The notes under the pieces are model-generated. The model saw nothing but the letters and a program-made list of their open reading frames with translations. It had not been told where the DNA came from and did no database searches. A stretch of 41,304 bases of DNA, taken from contig JAFTPF010000012.1 in the NCBI GenBank assembly GCA_017463445.1, positions 1 to 41,304 on the forward strand, written 5' to 3'. Source of the stretch: Clostridia bacterium. GTDB taxonomy: Bacteria > Bacillota > Clostridia > Oscillospirales > CAG-272. Below are positions 32,899 through 40,132 of the stretch, piece after piece (position 1 is the first letter of the stretch; the number at the start of each line of letters is the position of its first letter). Position numbers and translations under genes: made by a program.

Positions 32899-33786
32899 AT
32901 GGAAATTCGAAATCTTATTACCTTCGTGCAGGTCGCCGAGCTGGGGAGCTTCTCTAAAGCTGCGGCGGCGCTGAGCTACGCTCAATCTACCGTCTCCTTC
33001 CAGATCAAGCAGCTGGAGACCGAGCTGGGGTGTCCGCTCTTCGATCGGATCGGGCATACCATTACCCTCACCCAGCGGGGGCGGGAACTGCTGGAATACG
33101 CGCGACAGATCAGCAATCTCACAGAGGAGTTTACCCACAGTAAAGGGGAAGGGGAGATACGGGGGCTGCTTCGGATCGCCGCACCCGACTCGATCTGTGA
33201 GGACATGATGAACACCAATTACACCGATTTCCATCGCACCTATCCCGGGATCGCGCTGAAATTTACCAATACCGACACTGAGACCATGTTCCGTATGCTC
33301 AGTCGCAACGAGGCGGACCTGATCGTGACCCTAGACCGCCACGTGTACGACAGCGAATACGTCATCGCCAAGGAAGAGCCGGTGGCGATGCACTTTGTCA
33401 CGGGAGCCGATTCGCCTTACGCGAAAGCGGAGGAGCTGTCGATCCGTGACCTGATAGACGCGCCCTTCATCCTTACTGAGAAACGGATCGCTTACCGCCG
33501 CGGGCTGGACGAGGCGCTGGCGAAGCAGTCGCTGGAGATCCGTCCCATTTTGGAGCTGGGGCGCACCGATATTATCATGAATATGCTGGAGGCGGGGGGA
33601 GAAATTGCTTTTCTGCCCGAATTTGTTACCCGACAGCGGGTCAAAGAGGGGCGACTATGCTATCTGAACGTCATCGACTTGGAGGTAGACATCTGGAAGC
33701 AGCTGATCTACCATCGGAACAAGTGGATCACACGGGGACTAGCCGCGCTGATCGAGTATATCAAGGAAAATGAGTTTGGCAGATAA
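32899..33786 (+). CDS. LysR family transcriptional regulator
   Basis: The 295-residue protein has an N-terminal winged helix-turn-helix (LGSFSKAAAALSYAQSTVSFQIKQLETELG, residues about 14-45, key contacts around SQSTVS-like QSTVS) and a periplasmic-binding-protein-like effector domain (about 90-295). AAAGGA lies 6 nt before ATG 32899; the longer upstream frame runs through the operator region and is not used. It is divergent from the lyase gene, and the dyad operator between them suggests it regulates that gene and itself, probably in response to an amino acid or aromatic product. Its effector cannot be read from sequence. Confidence 0.93.
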   Translation: MEIRNLITFVQVAELGSFSKAAAALSYAQSTVSFQIKQLETELGCPLFDRIGHTITLTQRGRELLEYARQISNLTEEFTHSKGEGEIRGLLRIAAPDSICEDMMNTNYTDFHRTYPGIALKFTNTDTETMFRMLSRNEADLIVTLDRHVYDSEYVIAKEEPVAMHFVTGADSPYAKAEELSIRDLIDAPFILTEKRIAYRRGLDEALAKQSLEIRPILELGRTDIIMNMLEAGGEIAFLPEFVTRQRVKEGRLCYLNVIDLEVDIWKQLIYHRNKWITRGLAALIEYIKENEFGR

Positions 33787-33793
33787 GCGTGCT

Positions 33794-33861
33794 TTTTGAG
33801 ATTTACCAAAACGATCCCGCAACTCGAAAGAGTTGCGGGATCGTTTTGGTAAATCTCAAAA
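33794..33861. terminator. Very long perfect hairpin, convergent terminator
   Basis: A 32-bp perfect stem closes on a GAAA tetraloop (33826-33829). The core CGATCCCGCAACTC has A4/T4 flanks in both directions, so it should terminate both lysR and the convergent aldo/keto reductase gene, whose stop codon lies inside the right arm. The outer 12 bp of pairing are beyond what a terminator needs. Confidence 0.85.
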
Positions 33862-35034
33862 CTTGGCGAACCAGGTGACGACCTTGCGTGCGATCTTGTA
33901 GATGGGACCTTCCAGCTCCTTCTCGGCAGCCTTCAGGTGCTTCCTGATCTCAATATGCTGAGGACAATGGCGCTCGCATTTGCCGCAGCTGATGCAGTTC
34001 GATGCGGCGGTGGAGTTTTTTCGCAGTCCGGTACACATGAAGTAGTCCACCAGTCCCCAGAACTTGCCCTCCTGATAACGGCGGTTGTACGCCGCAAAGG
34101 TGCCGGGGATGTCCACGTTTTTCGGGCAGGGGGAGCAGTAGCCGCAGCCGGTGCAGGGAACCTTCATCTTCGCGTTGATTGCTTTCACCACCCGCTTCAG
34201 CATGGCTTCCTCGGCGGGTCCCAGCTCGCCTACCTTCACGGTGGAGGCGGTGCGGATGTTTTCCCTGATCATAGCGTCGGAGTTCATGCCCGACAGCACC
34301 ACCGTCACCTCGGGCTGGTTCCACAGCCAGCGAAATGCCCAGCCGGCGGGGGTGTGCTTGACCTTGTAGGAGCGAAAGATCCGCTTTGCCGTCTCGGGGA
34401 GGTTTTTCACCAGCTTACCGCCGCGAAGCGGCTCCATGATGACCACGGGGATGCCCTTCTTATGAGCGTAGCGGAGTCCCCGACGGCCTGCCTGGGAGTG
34501 CTCGTCCATATAATTGTACTGGATCTGACAGAAATCCCAATCGTAGGCGTCGATGAGCTGACAGAACATCGACGAGTTGCCGTGGTAGGAGAAGCCCACC
34601 TGACGGATGGCACCGCTCTTTTTCTTCTCGGCGAGCCATTCTACGATGCCCATCGCCTTTAGACGCTCCCAGGTGGCAACGTCGGTGAGCATGTGCATCA
34701 GATAGTAGTCGATGTGGTCGGTGCGCAGACGGCGCAGCTCTTCGTTAAAGAGTTTGTCCAGCCCTTCGCGACTCTTGATCAGATAGTGGGGGAGCTTGGT
34801 GGCGATGTAGACCTTGTTGCGAACCCGGTTTTTGTGCAGGATCTCGCCCAGCGCCGCCTCGCTGCCGGGGTAGATGTAAGCGGTGTCGAAGTAGTTGACG
34901 CCGTTTTTGATAGCGGTCATGATCTCCCGCTCGGTCTCTTTCATGTCGATCATGCCCAGCTTGCGGGGAAAGCGCATACAGCCAAAGCCCAGAATAGACA
35001 GGCGGTTGCCGTATTTGTCGGTGCGGTAGTTCAT
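33856..35034 (-). CDS. Aldo/keto reductase with C-terminal 4Fe-4S domain
   Basis: Residues 1-280 form an aldo/keto reductase barrel with the catalytic tetrad Asp50, Tyr55, Lys80 and His114. The C-terminal part adds cysteine patterns CTGCGYCSPCP (about 292) and CISCGKCERHCP (about 346), typical of two iron-sulfur clusters in anaerobe AKRs of this 390-residue type. It is expected to reduce or oxidise a carbonyl substrate with electrons passing through the clusters; the substrate is unknown. GGAGG lies 6 nt before the ATG. The start is divergent from trmO and the end convergent with lysR, so it is a single-gene unit on the minus strand. A promoter for it was not clearly seen. Confidence 0.93.
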   Translation of the reverse strand: MNYRTDKYGNRLSILGFGCMRFPRKLGMIDMKETEREIMTAIKNGVNYFDTAYIYPGSEAALGEILHKNRVRNKVYIATKLPHYLIKSREGLDKLFNEELRRLRTDHIDYYLMHMLTDVATWERLKAMGIVEWLAEKKKSGAIRQVGFSYHGNSSMFCQLIDAYDWDFCQIQYNYMDEHSQAGRRGLRYAHKKGIPVVIMEPLRGGKLVKNLPETAKRIFRSYKVKHTPAGWAFRWLWNQPEVTVVLSGMNSDAMIRENIRTASTVKVGELGPAEEAMLKRVVKAINAKMKVPCTGCGYCSPCPKNVDIPGTFAAYNRRYQEGKFWGLVDYFMCTGLRKNSTAASNCISCGKCERHCPQHIEIRKHLKAAEKELEGPIYKIARKVVTWFAKF

Positions 35035-35111
35035 TGTGTACCTCCGATCGGTGGATTGCTTTCATTATAACACAGATCGGTGGATCACGCAAGGGGAATT
35101 TTGGGGAAAGG

Positions 35112-35140
35112 TTGACAAAATCCGTCCGATTCGTTATAAT
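35112..35140 (+). promoter_or_regulatory. Consensus sigma-A promoter for trmO
   Basis: TTGACA, 17 bp, TATAAT, a perfect consensus match, 40 bp before the start codon. Confidence 0.92.
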
Positions 35141-35180
35141 AATAGCAATCAAGCCGCTTTGCGGCAATTTCGGAGGCATT

Positions 35181-35885
35181 ATGGAGACTACGTCCCTGCG
35201 GATCATCGCCCGCATCCACAGCGAATTTCCCACCAAATTCGGCATTCCCCGCCAGAGCGGACTGATTGACTCTCGGCGGGCGACCATCGTGTTCGAGCCG
35301 GAGTTTCGGTCGCCCGAGGCACTGCGCGGGATCGAAGGCTACACCCATCTCTGGCTGCTTTGGCAGTTCTCCGAATGCGTCGGCAAGGATTGGTCGCCTA
35401 CCGTCCGTCCGCCCAGACTGGGCGGCAACCGTCGGGTGGGCGTGTTTGCCACTCGTGCGCCCTATCGCCCGAATCCCATTGGGCTATCCTCGGTGAAGCT
35501 GGAGGAGGTTCGTCTGAACACTCCCGACGGCCCGACGCTGGTGGTGTCGGGTGCTGATCTGATGGACGGCACGCCGATCTACGACATCAAGCCTTATCTT
35601 GCCTATGTGGACTCCCATCCCGAGGCCACCGACGGCTTTGCGCTCTCTCAGAAGGAGGGCGTGCTGGCGGTGGACTGTCCTGACGAGCTGCTGTTGCTCC
35701 TTCCCGAAAGCAGACGGCAGGCACTGCTGGATGTGCTCTCACAGGATCCACGCCCCCAGTATCAAAACGATCCCGAGCGCGTGTATCAGTTTGAGTTTGC
35801 GGGCGTTCACGTGGAGTTTTCGGTGGACGGAGATGTGCTTGCGGTGAAGAAGATCGTGGATGCGGCAAACAACTTCGGAAAATGA
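35181..35885 (+). CDS. trmO: tRNA t6A37 N6-methyltransferase TrmO family
   Basis: This 234-residue protein belongs to the TrmO/YaeB (UPF0066, TsaA-like) family, which uses SAM to methylate t6A37 of threonine tRNAs. It shows the beta-barrel motifs IARIHSEFPTKFGIPRQ, GIEGYTHLWLLWQF, RPPRLGGNRRVGVFATRAPYRPNPIGLS (split here by eye into RRVGVFATR and RPNPIGLS) and the later DLMDGTPIYDIKPYLAY. GGAGG lies 4 nt before ATG 35181; the longer upstream frame would include the promoter and is rejected. It stands alone with a perfect promoter and no recognisable terminator before the next unit. Confidence 0.93.
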   Translation: METTSLRIIARIHSEFPTKFGIPRQSGLIDSRRATIVFEPEFRSPEALRGIEGYTHLWLLWQFSECVGKDWSPTVRPPRLGGNRRVGVFATRAPYRPNPIGLSSVKLEEVRLNTPDGPTLVVSGADLMDGTPIYDIKPYLAYVDSHPEATDGFALSQKEGVLAVDCPDELLLLLPESRRQALLDVLSQDPRPQYQNDPERVYQFEFAGVHVEFSVDGDVLAVKKIVDAANNFGK

Positions 35886-35939
35886 CGTTTGCGACGGTTG
35901 GGAAAAATTTTAAGAAAATGCAAAAATTTCAAAAAAGCA

Positions 35940-35968
35940 TTGACAATCACGTGACTGTTTGATATAAT
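35940..35968 (+). promoter_or_regulatory. Consensus sigma-A promoter for the LRR lipoprotein
   Basis: TTGACA, 17 bp, TATAAT. It gives a leader of about 105 nt that contains a small TTGCAC/GTGCAA stem; no known riboswitch is recognised. Confidence 0.9.
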
Positions 35969-36082
35969 TATTGCACAGTTAAACAATTGCGTGCAAAAAT
36001 GAACGGATGGCGCCAATCTTGTTTTTGCCACTCGATCAAACTGTAGAAAGAATCAAACAAATCAGTTTAAGAAGGAGAAACT

Positions 36083-37972
36083 ATGAAAAAAACCATTTCG
36101 CTGTTATTGCTTGCGGCACTGCTTACCGCTTCGCTGGCGGGATGCAAAAGCAAGTCCGAAGCGAAAGCTCCGGAGAACAACTACGAGTATGAGTACGACG
36201 AGGATGAAGCCAGCCCTGCTTCCGACTTCAGTTACCAGGAGAATGAAGAGGGCGGTATTACCATTACCCGATACAAGGGCGAGGACGCAGATGTAGTCAT
36301 TCCCAAGACGATCGACGGCAAAAAGGTCACCGAAATCCGCGGTGCGTTTTATGGCTCGCCTGTTGAGACGGTAGTGCTTTCTCGCGAGATCAATACGATC
36401 GGGGGGCAGTCGTTCTGGAAATGTGGGAATTTGAAAAGCGTGACGCTCTCTCCCAATCTGGAGACCATCGAGTATGAGGCGTTTTTGGAGTGTGGAGCGC
36501 TGAAGGATGTCGATCTGCCGAGTTCTCTGAAGGAGATCGGATATCAGGCTTTTTCCGGCTGTACTGCACTGGAGTATATCTTCATTCCCAAGTCGATCAC
36601 CGAATGGGAAGGCGGTTGCACCTTCTATAATTCCGGGCTGAAGAAGGTGGATATAGAGGAGGGAATGACGGTTCTCGGTGATATGGCACTCGCACGCACG
36701 CAGATCACGGAGATCTCTTTTCCCGACAGCCTCAAGACCGTTCCGGGAGGGCTCTGTAACGGCTGTGAACAGTTGACGAAGGTCACTCTGCACGACAAGA
36801 TCGAAACCATTGAAGACGGTGCCTTCATTGGAACCGGTCTTACCGAGATCGTGATCCCCGCATCGGTGAAAACGGTCACTGATCTGGCGTTCTCTTCCAA
36901 TGATCATCTGCAAAAGGTCACGTTTATGGGTGACGCGCCCGAGGATTATGTAGACGATGAGTATAATTTCCAGCTAGGACGTGGTGGCGGTGAGTACACC
37001 GTTTACTACCAGAAAGATGCTAAGGGCTTTACCACTCCCCGTTGGAACGGCTTCAAAGCGGCACCCGTGGGCAGTGAGCCTAACGCGCCGGTGGAGGGCG
37101 ATTTTGAGTACGCAGTCAATGCAGATGATACCGTTACCGTAGTCAGCTACGAGGGCGATGATACAGAAGTAGTAGTTCCCGAAAAGATCGCGGGAAAGAC
37201 GGTTACTGTGATTGGCGAGAAGGCGTTCGCTTATGAGGGTAGTATTACATCAGTGAAACTGCCCGATACCGTTACCGAAATTGGCTTTGGCGCGTTTGCA
37301 CAGTGCTTTGCTGTGACCTCGGTGAATCTGCCCGAAAATCTGCAGATGATTGGCGATTATGCCTTCTCATCCTGTCACGATTTGGAAGAAATCAATTTGC
37401 CTGCGGCGCTGAGAAAGATCGGCACTTATGCGTTTTCCAACTGCCAGGAGGTGGAGTATCTCCGCATCCCTGCAACTGTTACCGAAATCGGTGAGTATGC
37501 GTTCATGGGTTTGGGCTATACCAATAAAGGTTGGTCCAAAGGAGAATTTGAGCTGGAGCTGGAGGAAGGCATCGAGGTGATCGGAAACTGGTTCTACGGT
37601 ACATCCATGGAGAGCGTCGTTTTGCCCTCCACCGTGAAGCGAATTGAGGCGGGGGCGTTTTCAGGTTGCGACTATCTCTCCTCGATCACGCTGAACGAGG
37701 GACTTGTCTCTATTGGTGATCTGGCGTTCGAAAGATGCAGTAGTCTGACCGAGATCGTGATCCCCTCTACCGTCACCGAGATGAGCGTGCTGACCTTCCA
37801 CTACTGCACCAAATTGCAGGCGGTAAAGTTTGAAGGCAACGCCCCTGCGTCTTTCTGGAAAGAACATCCCGACGGGGACGAGGTCCGTCCCGCTTACGAC
37901 GTATACCGTCATCAGGAGGCCACCGGATTTGATGCTGATGATTTTGGTTGGTTTGACATTCAAATTTGGTAA
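36083..37972 (+). CDS. BspA-like leucine-rich-repeat lipoprotein
   Basis: A 629-residue surface lipoprotein: signal peptide with lipobox LAGC (Cys21), an acidic Tyr/Glu/Asp linker (about 30-48), then LRR_5 (BspA/Treponema type) repeats with units such as LPSSLKEIGYQAFSGC and IPSTVTEMSVLTFHYC. The array is two tandem modules (about 49-327 and 340-629): each opens with a beta-strand block (ITITRYKGEDADVVIPKTI and VTVVSYEGDDTEVVVPEKI) and ends with a LQ-VTF-G-AP block plus an aromatic tail. BspA-like proteins often bind host or matrix ligands; the partner here is unknown. AAGGAG precedes the ATG. The gene is a single-gene unit with strong promoter and terminator. Confidence 0.93.
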   Translation: MKKTISLLLLAALLTASLAGCKSKSEAKAPENNYEYEYDEDEASPASDFSYQENEEGGITITRYKGEDADVVIPKTIDGKKVTEIRGAFYGSPVETVVLSREINTIGGQSFWKCGNLKSVTLSPNLETIEYEAFLECGALKDVDLPSSLKEIGYQAFSGCTALEYIFIPKSITEWEGGCTFYNSGLKKVDIEEGMTVLGDMALARTQITEISFPDSLKTVPGGLCNGCEQLTKVTLHDKIETIEDGAFIGTGLTEIVIPASVKTVTDLAFSSNDHLQKVTFMGDAPEDYVDDEYNFQLGRGGGEYTVYYQKDAKGFTTPRWNGFKAAPVGSEPNAPVEGDFEYAVNADDTVTVVSYEGDDTEVVVPEKIAGKTVTVIGEKAFAYEGSITSVKLPDTVTEIGFGAFAQCFAVTSVNLPENLQMIGDYAFSSCHDLEEINLPAALRKIGTYAFSNCQEVEYLRIPATVTEIGEYAFMGLGYTNKGWSKGEFELELEEGIEVIGNWFYGTSMESVVLPSTVKRIEAGAFSGCDYLSSITLNEGLVSIGDLAFERCSSLTEIVIPSTVTEMSVLTFHYCTKLQAVKFEGNAPASFWKEHPDGDEVRPAYDVYRHQEATGFDADDFGWFDIQIW

Positions 37973-37980
37973 TTCCTTTT

Positions 37981-38014
37981 CCCCGACACGGTTTTTTCGT
38001 GTCGGGGAGTTTTT
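37981..38014 (+). terminator. Intrinsic terminator after the LRR lipoprotein
   Basis: A 10-bp stem CCCCGACACG/CGTGTCGGGG with a T-rich 7-nt loop, followed by AGTTTTT, 8 nt after the stop codon. Confidence 0.9.
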
Positions 38015-38116
38015 CATCAGGGGAGTTCCTTCAAAGGTTTTGGATTCTTCTGCATATCCTCCCCCTCTTTGGGCAACAATGGGATAGAGCAAAGCTATAC
38101 ATTTGGGAGGATTATG

Positions 38117-38374
38117 ATGAAAACCTTTGAGTATACCATTACCGATCCCTTGGGGATCCACGCGCGCCCTGCAGGAGCGATCGCCGCAAAAGCCAAGGAG
38201 TTCGCCTCGGAGATCACCGTTGCCAAGGGGGATAAGACCGCCGACGGGCGGCGGCTCTTTGCCCTTATGGGGCTGTCCGCCAAAGAGGGCGACACCCTGA
38301 TTGTTACCTGCAAAGGCGAGGACGAAGATGCGGCGGCGGATGCTCTCCTTGCTCTGCTGAAAGCGAATCTCTGA
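38117..38374 (+). CDS. Phosphocarrier protein HPr
   Basis: HPr carries phosphate from enzyme I to sugar-specific PTS permeases. The 85 residues contain the active His15 in DPLGIHARPAG. At the position of the regulatory serine (Ser46 in Bacillus, in KSIMG) this protein has Ala49 (FALMG), and the following loop is two residues shorter, so phosphorylation by HPr kinase is not expected. GGGAGG lies 6 nt before ATG 38117, which is preferred over ATG 38114. Enzyme I follows after 6-24 bp, so they form a PTS operon without sugar-specific genes in view. It may be a second, unregulated HPr, or the genome may lack HPr kinase. Confidence 0.93.
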   Translation: MKTFEYTITDPLGIHARPAGAIAAKAKEFASEITVAKGDKTADGRRLFALMGLSAKEGDTLIVTCKGEDEDAAADALLALLKANL

Positions 38375-38380
38375 GGGGAT

Positions 38381-40072
38381 GTGAGCGAAGCTGTGACAAT
38401 GGAAAGGGAAATGATCACCCTTCGGGGGAAGCCGGTGATGGAGGGCATCGCCATCGGCATTTTGCGCTTTTTGGAGGCAGAGGCGCGGACCGTCGAGGAT
38501 GCCGGTTCCGTTGAGTGCACCCCCGAGGAGATGAAAAAACGCTTTTACGAAATCCGCGAGGCGGTGGCCGCCGAGTGTGCAGGTCTGGCGGAACGGGCGC
38601 GGGTCGAGGTGGGGCAGTCGGAGGCGGAGATCTTCGCCACCCACCGTCTGATGGTGCTGGACGGAGATCTGGAGGATGCCGTGCTTTCGGGGATTGAGGC
38701 AGGGAAGAGTCTTGCCGACGCCATCCGCCAGGCGGGAGAGGGGCTTGCCGCCATGCTTGCCGCTATGGAGGACGATTATTTGCGCGCCCGTGCCGCCGAT
38801 GCAAAGGACGTGTGCGCCCGTCTCATCGCCGCTTTACGCGGAGAGCGGGCGGGGGTGTCGCGCTTGGACGTCCCTACGGTGCTGGCGGCGGCGGATATCA
38901 CCCCCGCCGAGCTTTTGCAATCCGACCGCACCCAGTTGATGGGATTTTTCACCGCCGACGGTGCCACCGGCTCCCATACGGCGATCTTGGCGCGTAGCCT
39001 TGCGCTTCCCTCAGCCGTGGCGGTGGGGAGCCTCCCCGACCGCTCGCTGGAGGGGGAGACGGTGATCGTGGACGGCTTCACGGGGGAGGTGATCGTTTCT
39101 CCCGATACCCGCACGCTGGCACTCTACTGCGAGAAGCAGGCGGCGGTCAAAGCCGAGCGACAGCTGGAGGAGACCTTCCGAGGGCTTCCCAACTGCACGC
39201 TGGACGGTTACGAGGTGCAGGTGGTCTGCAACATCGGGCGCGGGGAGGAGGCGGCGGCGGTCCTGCAGAACGACGGCGGCGGCGTAGGGCTGTTTCGCAG
39301 TGAGTTTCTCTATCTGGAATCCCCCGATTTTCCCTCCGAGGAGACCCAGTATCGGGTCTACCGCCGCCTCTTGGAGGACATGGGCGGCAGACCCGTTGTG
39401 ATCCGCACCATGGACGTGGGAGCCGACAAGCAGGTGGGGTATTTTGGCATCGGACGGGAGGAGAACCCCGCCCTCGGCTACCGCTCCATTCGAATTTGTA
39501 TGGATCGCCCCGAGATCCTGACAACCCAGCTTCGTGCGCTCTATCGGGCGTCGGCGTTCGGAAAGCTGTCGATCCTGGTGCCCATGATCATCTCGCCGTC
39601 GGAGCTTCTTTGGGTGCGTACCAAGGAGCAGGAGGTGCGGGACGAGCTGCGCGCTGAGGGTATCACTTTTGATCCCGATGTAAAGCTGGGTATTATGATC
39701 GAGACCCCCGCGGCGGCGGTGGTCTCCGATCTGCTGGCAAAGGACGCCGACTTTTTCTCCATCGGCACCAACGATCTGACCCAGTACGCCCTAGCAATGG
39801 ATCGGCAGAATCCGCGAATCGAGCGGTTTTACGACCCCCATCATCCCGCGATCCTGAGAATGATCGCGACAGTGGTGGAAAACGCACATCGGGAAGGGAA
39901 AAAGGTGAGCGTTTGCGGAGAGCTGGCGCGAGACACCTCGCTGACTCCCTTCTTCCTGTCAGCGGGCGTAGACAGCCTATCGGTGTCGCCACCCTACGTC
40001 CTACGCCTGAGACGGGCGATCAGGGAATGCGATCGGTCGAAGGTGAAGATGAAAGACTTTTTGAAAACTTGA
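38381..40072 (+). CDS. ptsI: PTS enzyme I (PEP-protein phosphotransferase)
   Basis: Enzyme I takes phosphate from PEP and passes it to HPr. Counting from GTG 38381 it has 563 residues: HPr-binding helical domain and swivelling domain with active His199 in GATGSHTAILAR, then the PEP-binding barrel with GVGLFRSEFLYL, GTNDLTQYALAMDR and Cys512 in VSVCGELARD. The start is uncertain: GTG 38381 has GAGGGG only 2 nt away, while ATG 38399 and ATG 38411 lack clear sites; all give a complete domain. It follows the HPr gene closely. Its stop codon is embedded in the -35 box of the next promoter. Assignment is firm. Confidence 0.95.
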   Translation: MSEAVTMEREMITLRGKPVMEGIAIGILRFLEAEARTVEDAGSVECTPEEMKKRFYEIREAVAAECAGLAERARVEVGQSEAEIFATHRLMVLDGDLEDAVLSGIEAGKSLADAIRQAGEGLAAMLAAMEDDYLRARAADAKDVCARLIAALRGERAGVSRLDVPTVLAAADITPAELLQSDRTQLMGFFTADGATGSHTAILARSLALPSAVAVGSLPDRSLEGETVIVDGFTGEVIVSPDTRTLALYCEKQAAVKAERQLEETFRGLPNCTLDGYEVQVVCNIGRGEEAAAVLQNDGGGVGLFRSEFLYLESPDFPSEETQYRVYRRLLEDMGGRPVVIRTMDVGADKQVGYFGIGREENPALGYRSIRICMDRPEILTTQLRALYRASAFGKLSILVPMIISPSELLWVRTKEQEVRDELRAEGITFDPDVKLGIMIETPAAAVVSDLLAKDADFFSIGTNDLTQYALAMDRQNPRIERFYDPHHPAILRMIATVVENAHREGKKVSVCGELARDTSLTPFFLSAGVDSLSVSPPYVLRLRRAIRECDRSKVKMKDFLKT

Positions 40073-40097
40073 CAAGAGCGGGCAGGTATGATATAAT
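40069..40097 (+). promoter_or_regulatory. Consensus sigma-A promoter for the sulfatase gene
   Basis: TTGACA, 17 bp, TATAAT. The -35 overlaps the ptsI stop codon. No terminator separates ptsI from this unit. Confidence 0.92.
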
Positions 40098-40132
40098 GAA
40101 GGAAAGTTTTGTACACACAAAGGAGCCTTCTT

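Noticed and set aside
36007-36192. Short frame over the start of the LRR lipoprotein
   Set aside because: Out of frame with the lipoprotein, which has a strong ribosome site and a lipobox.
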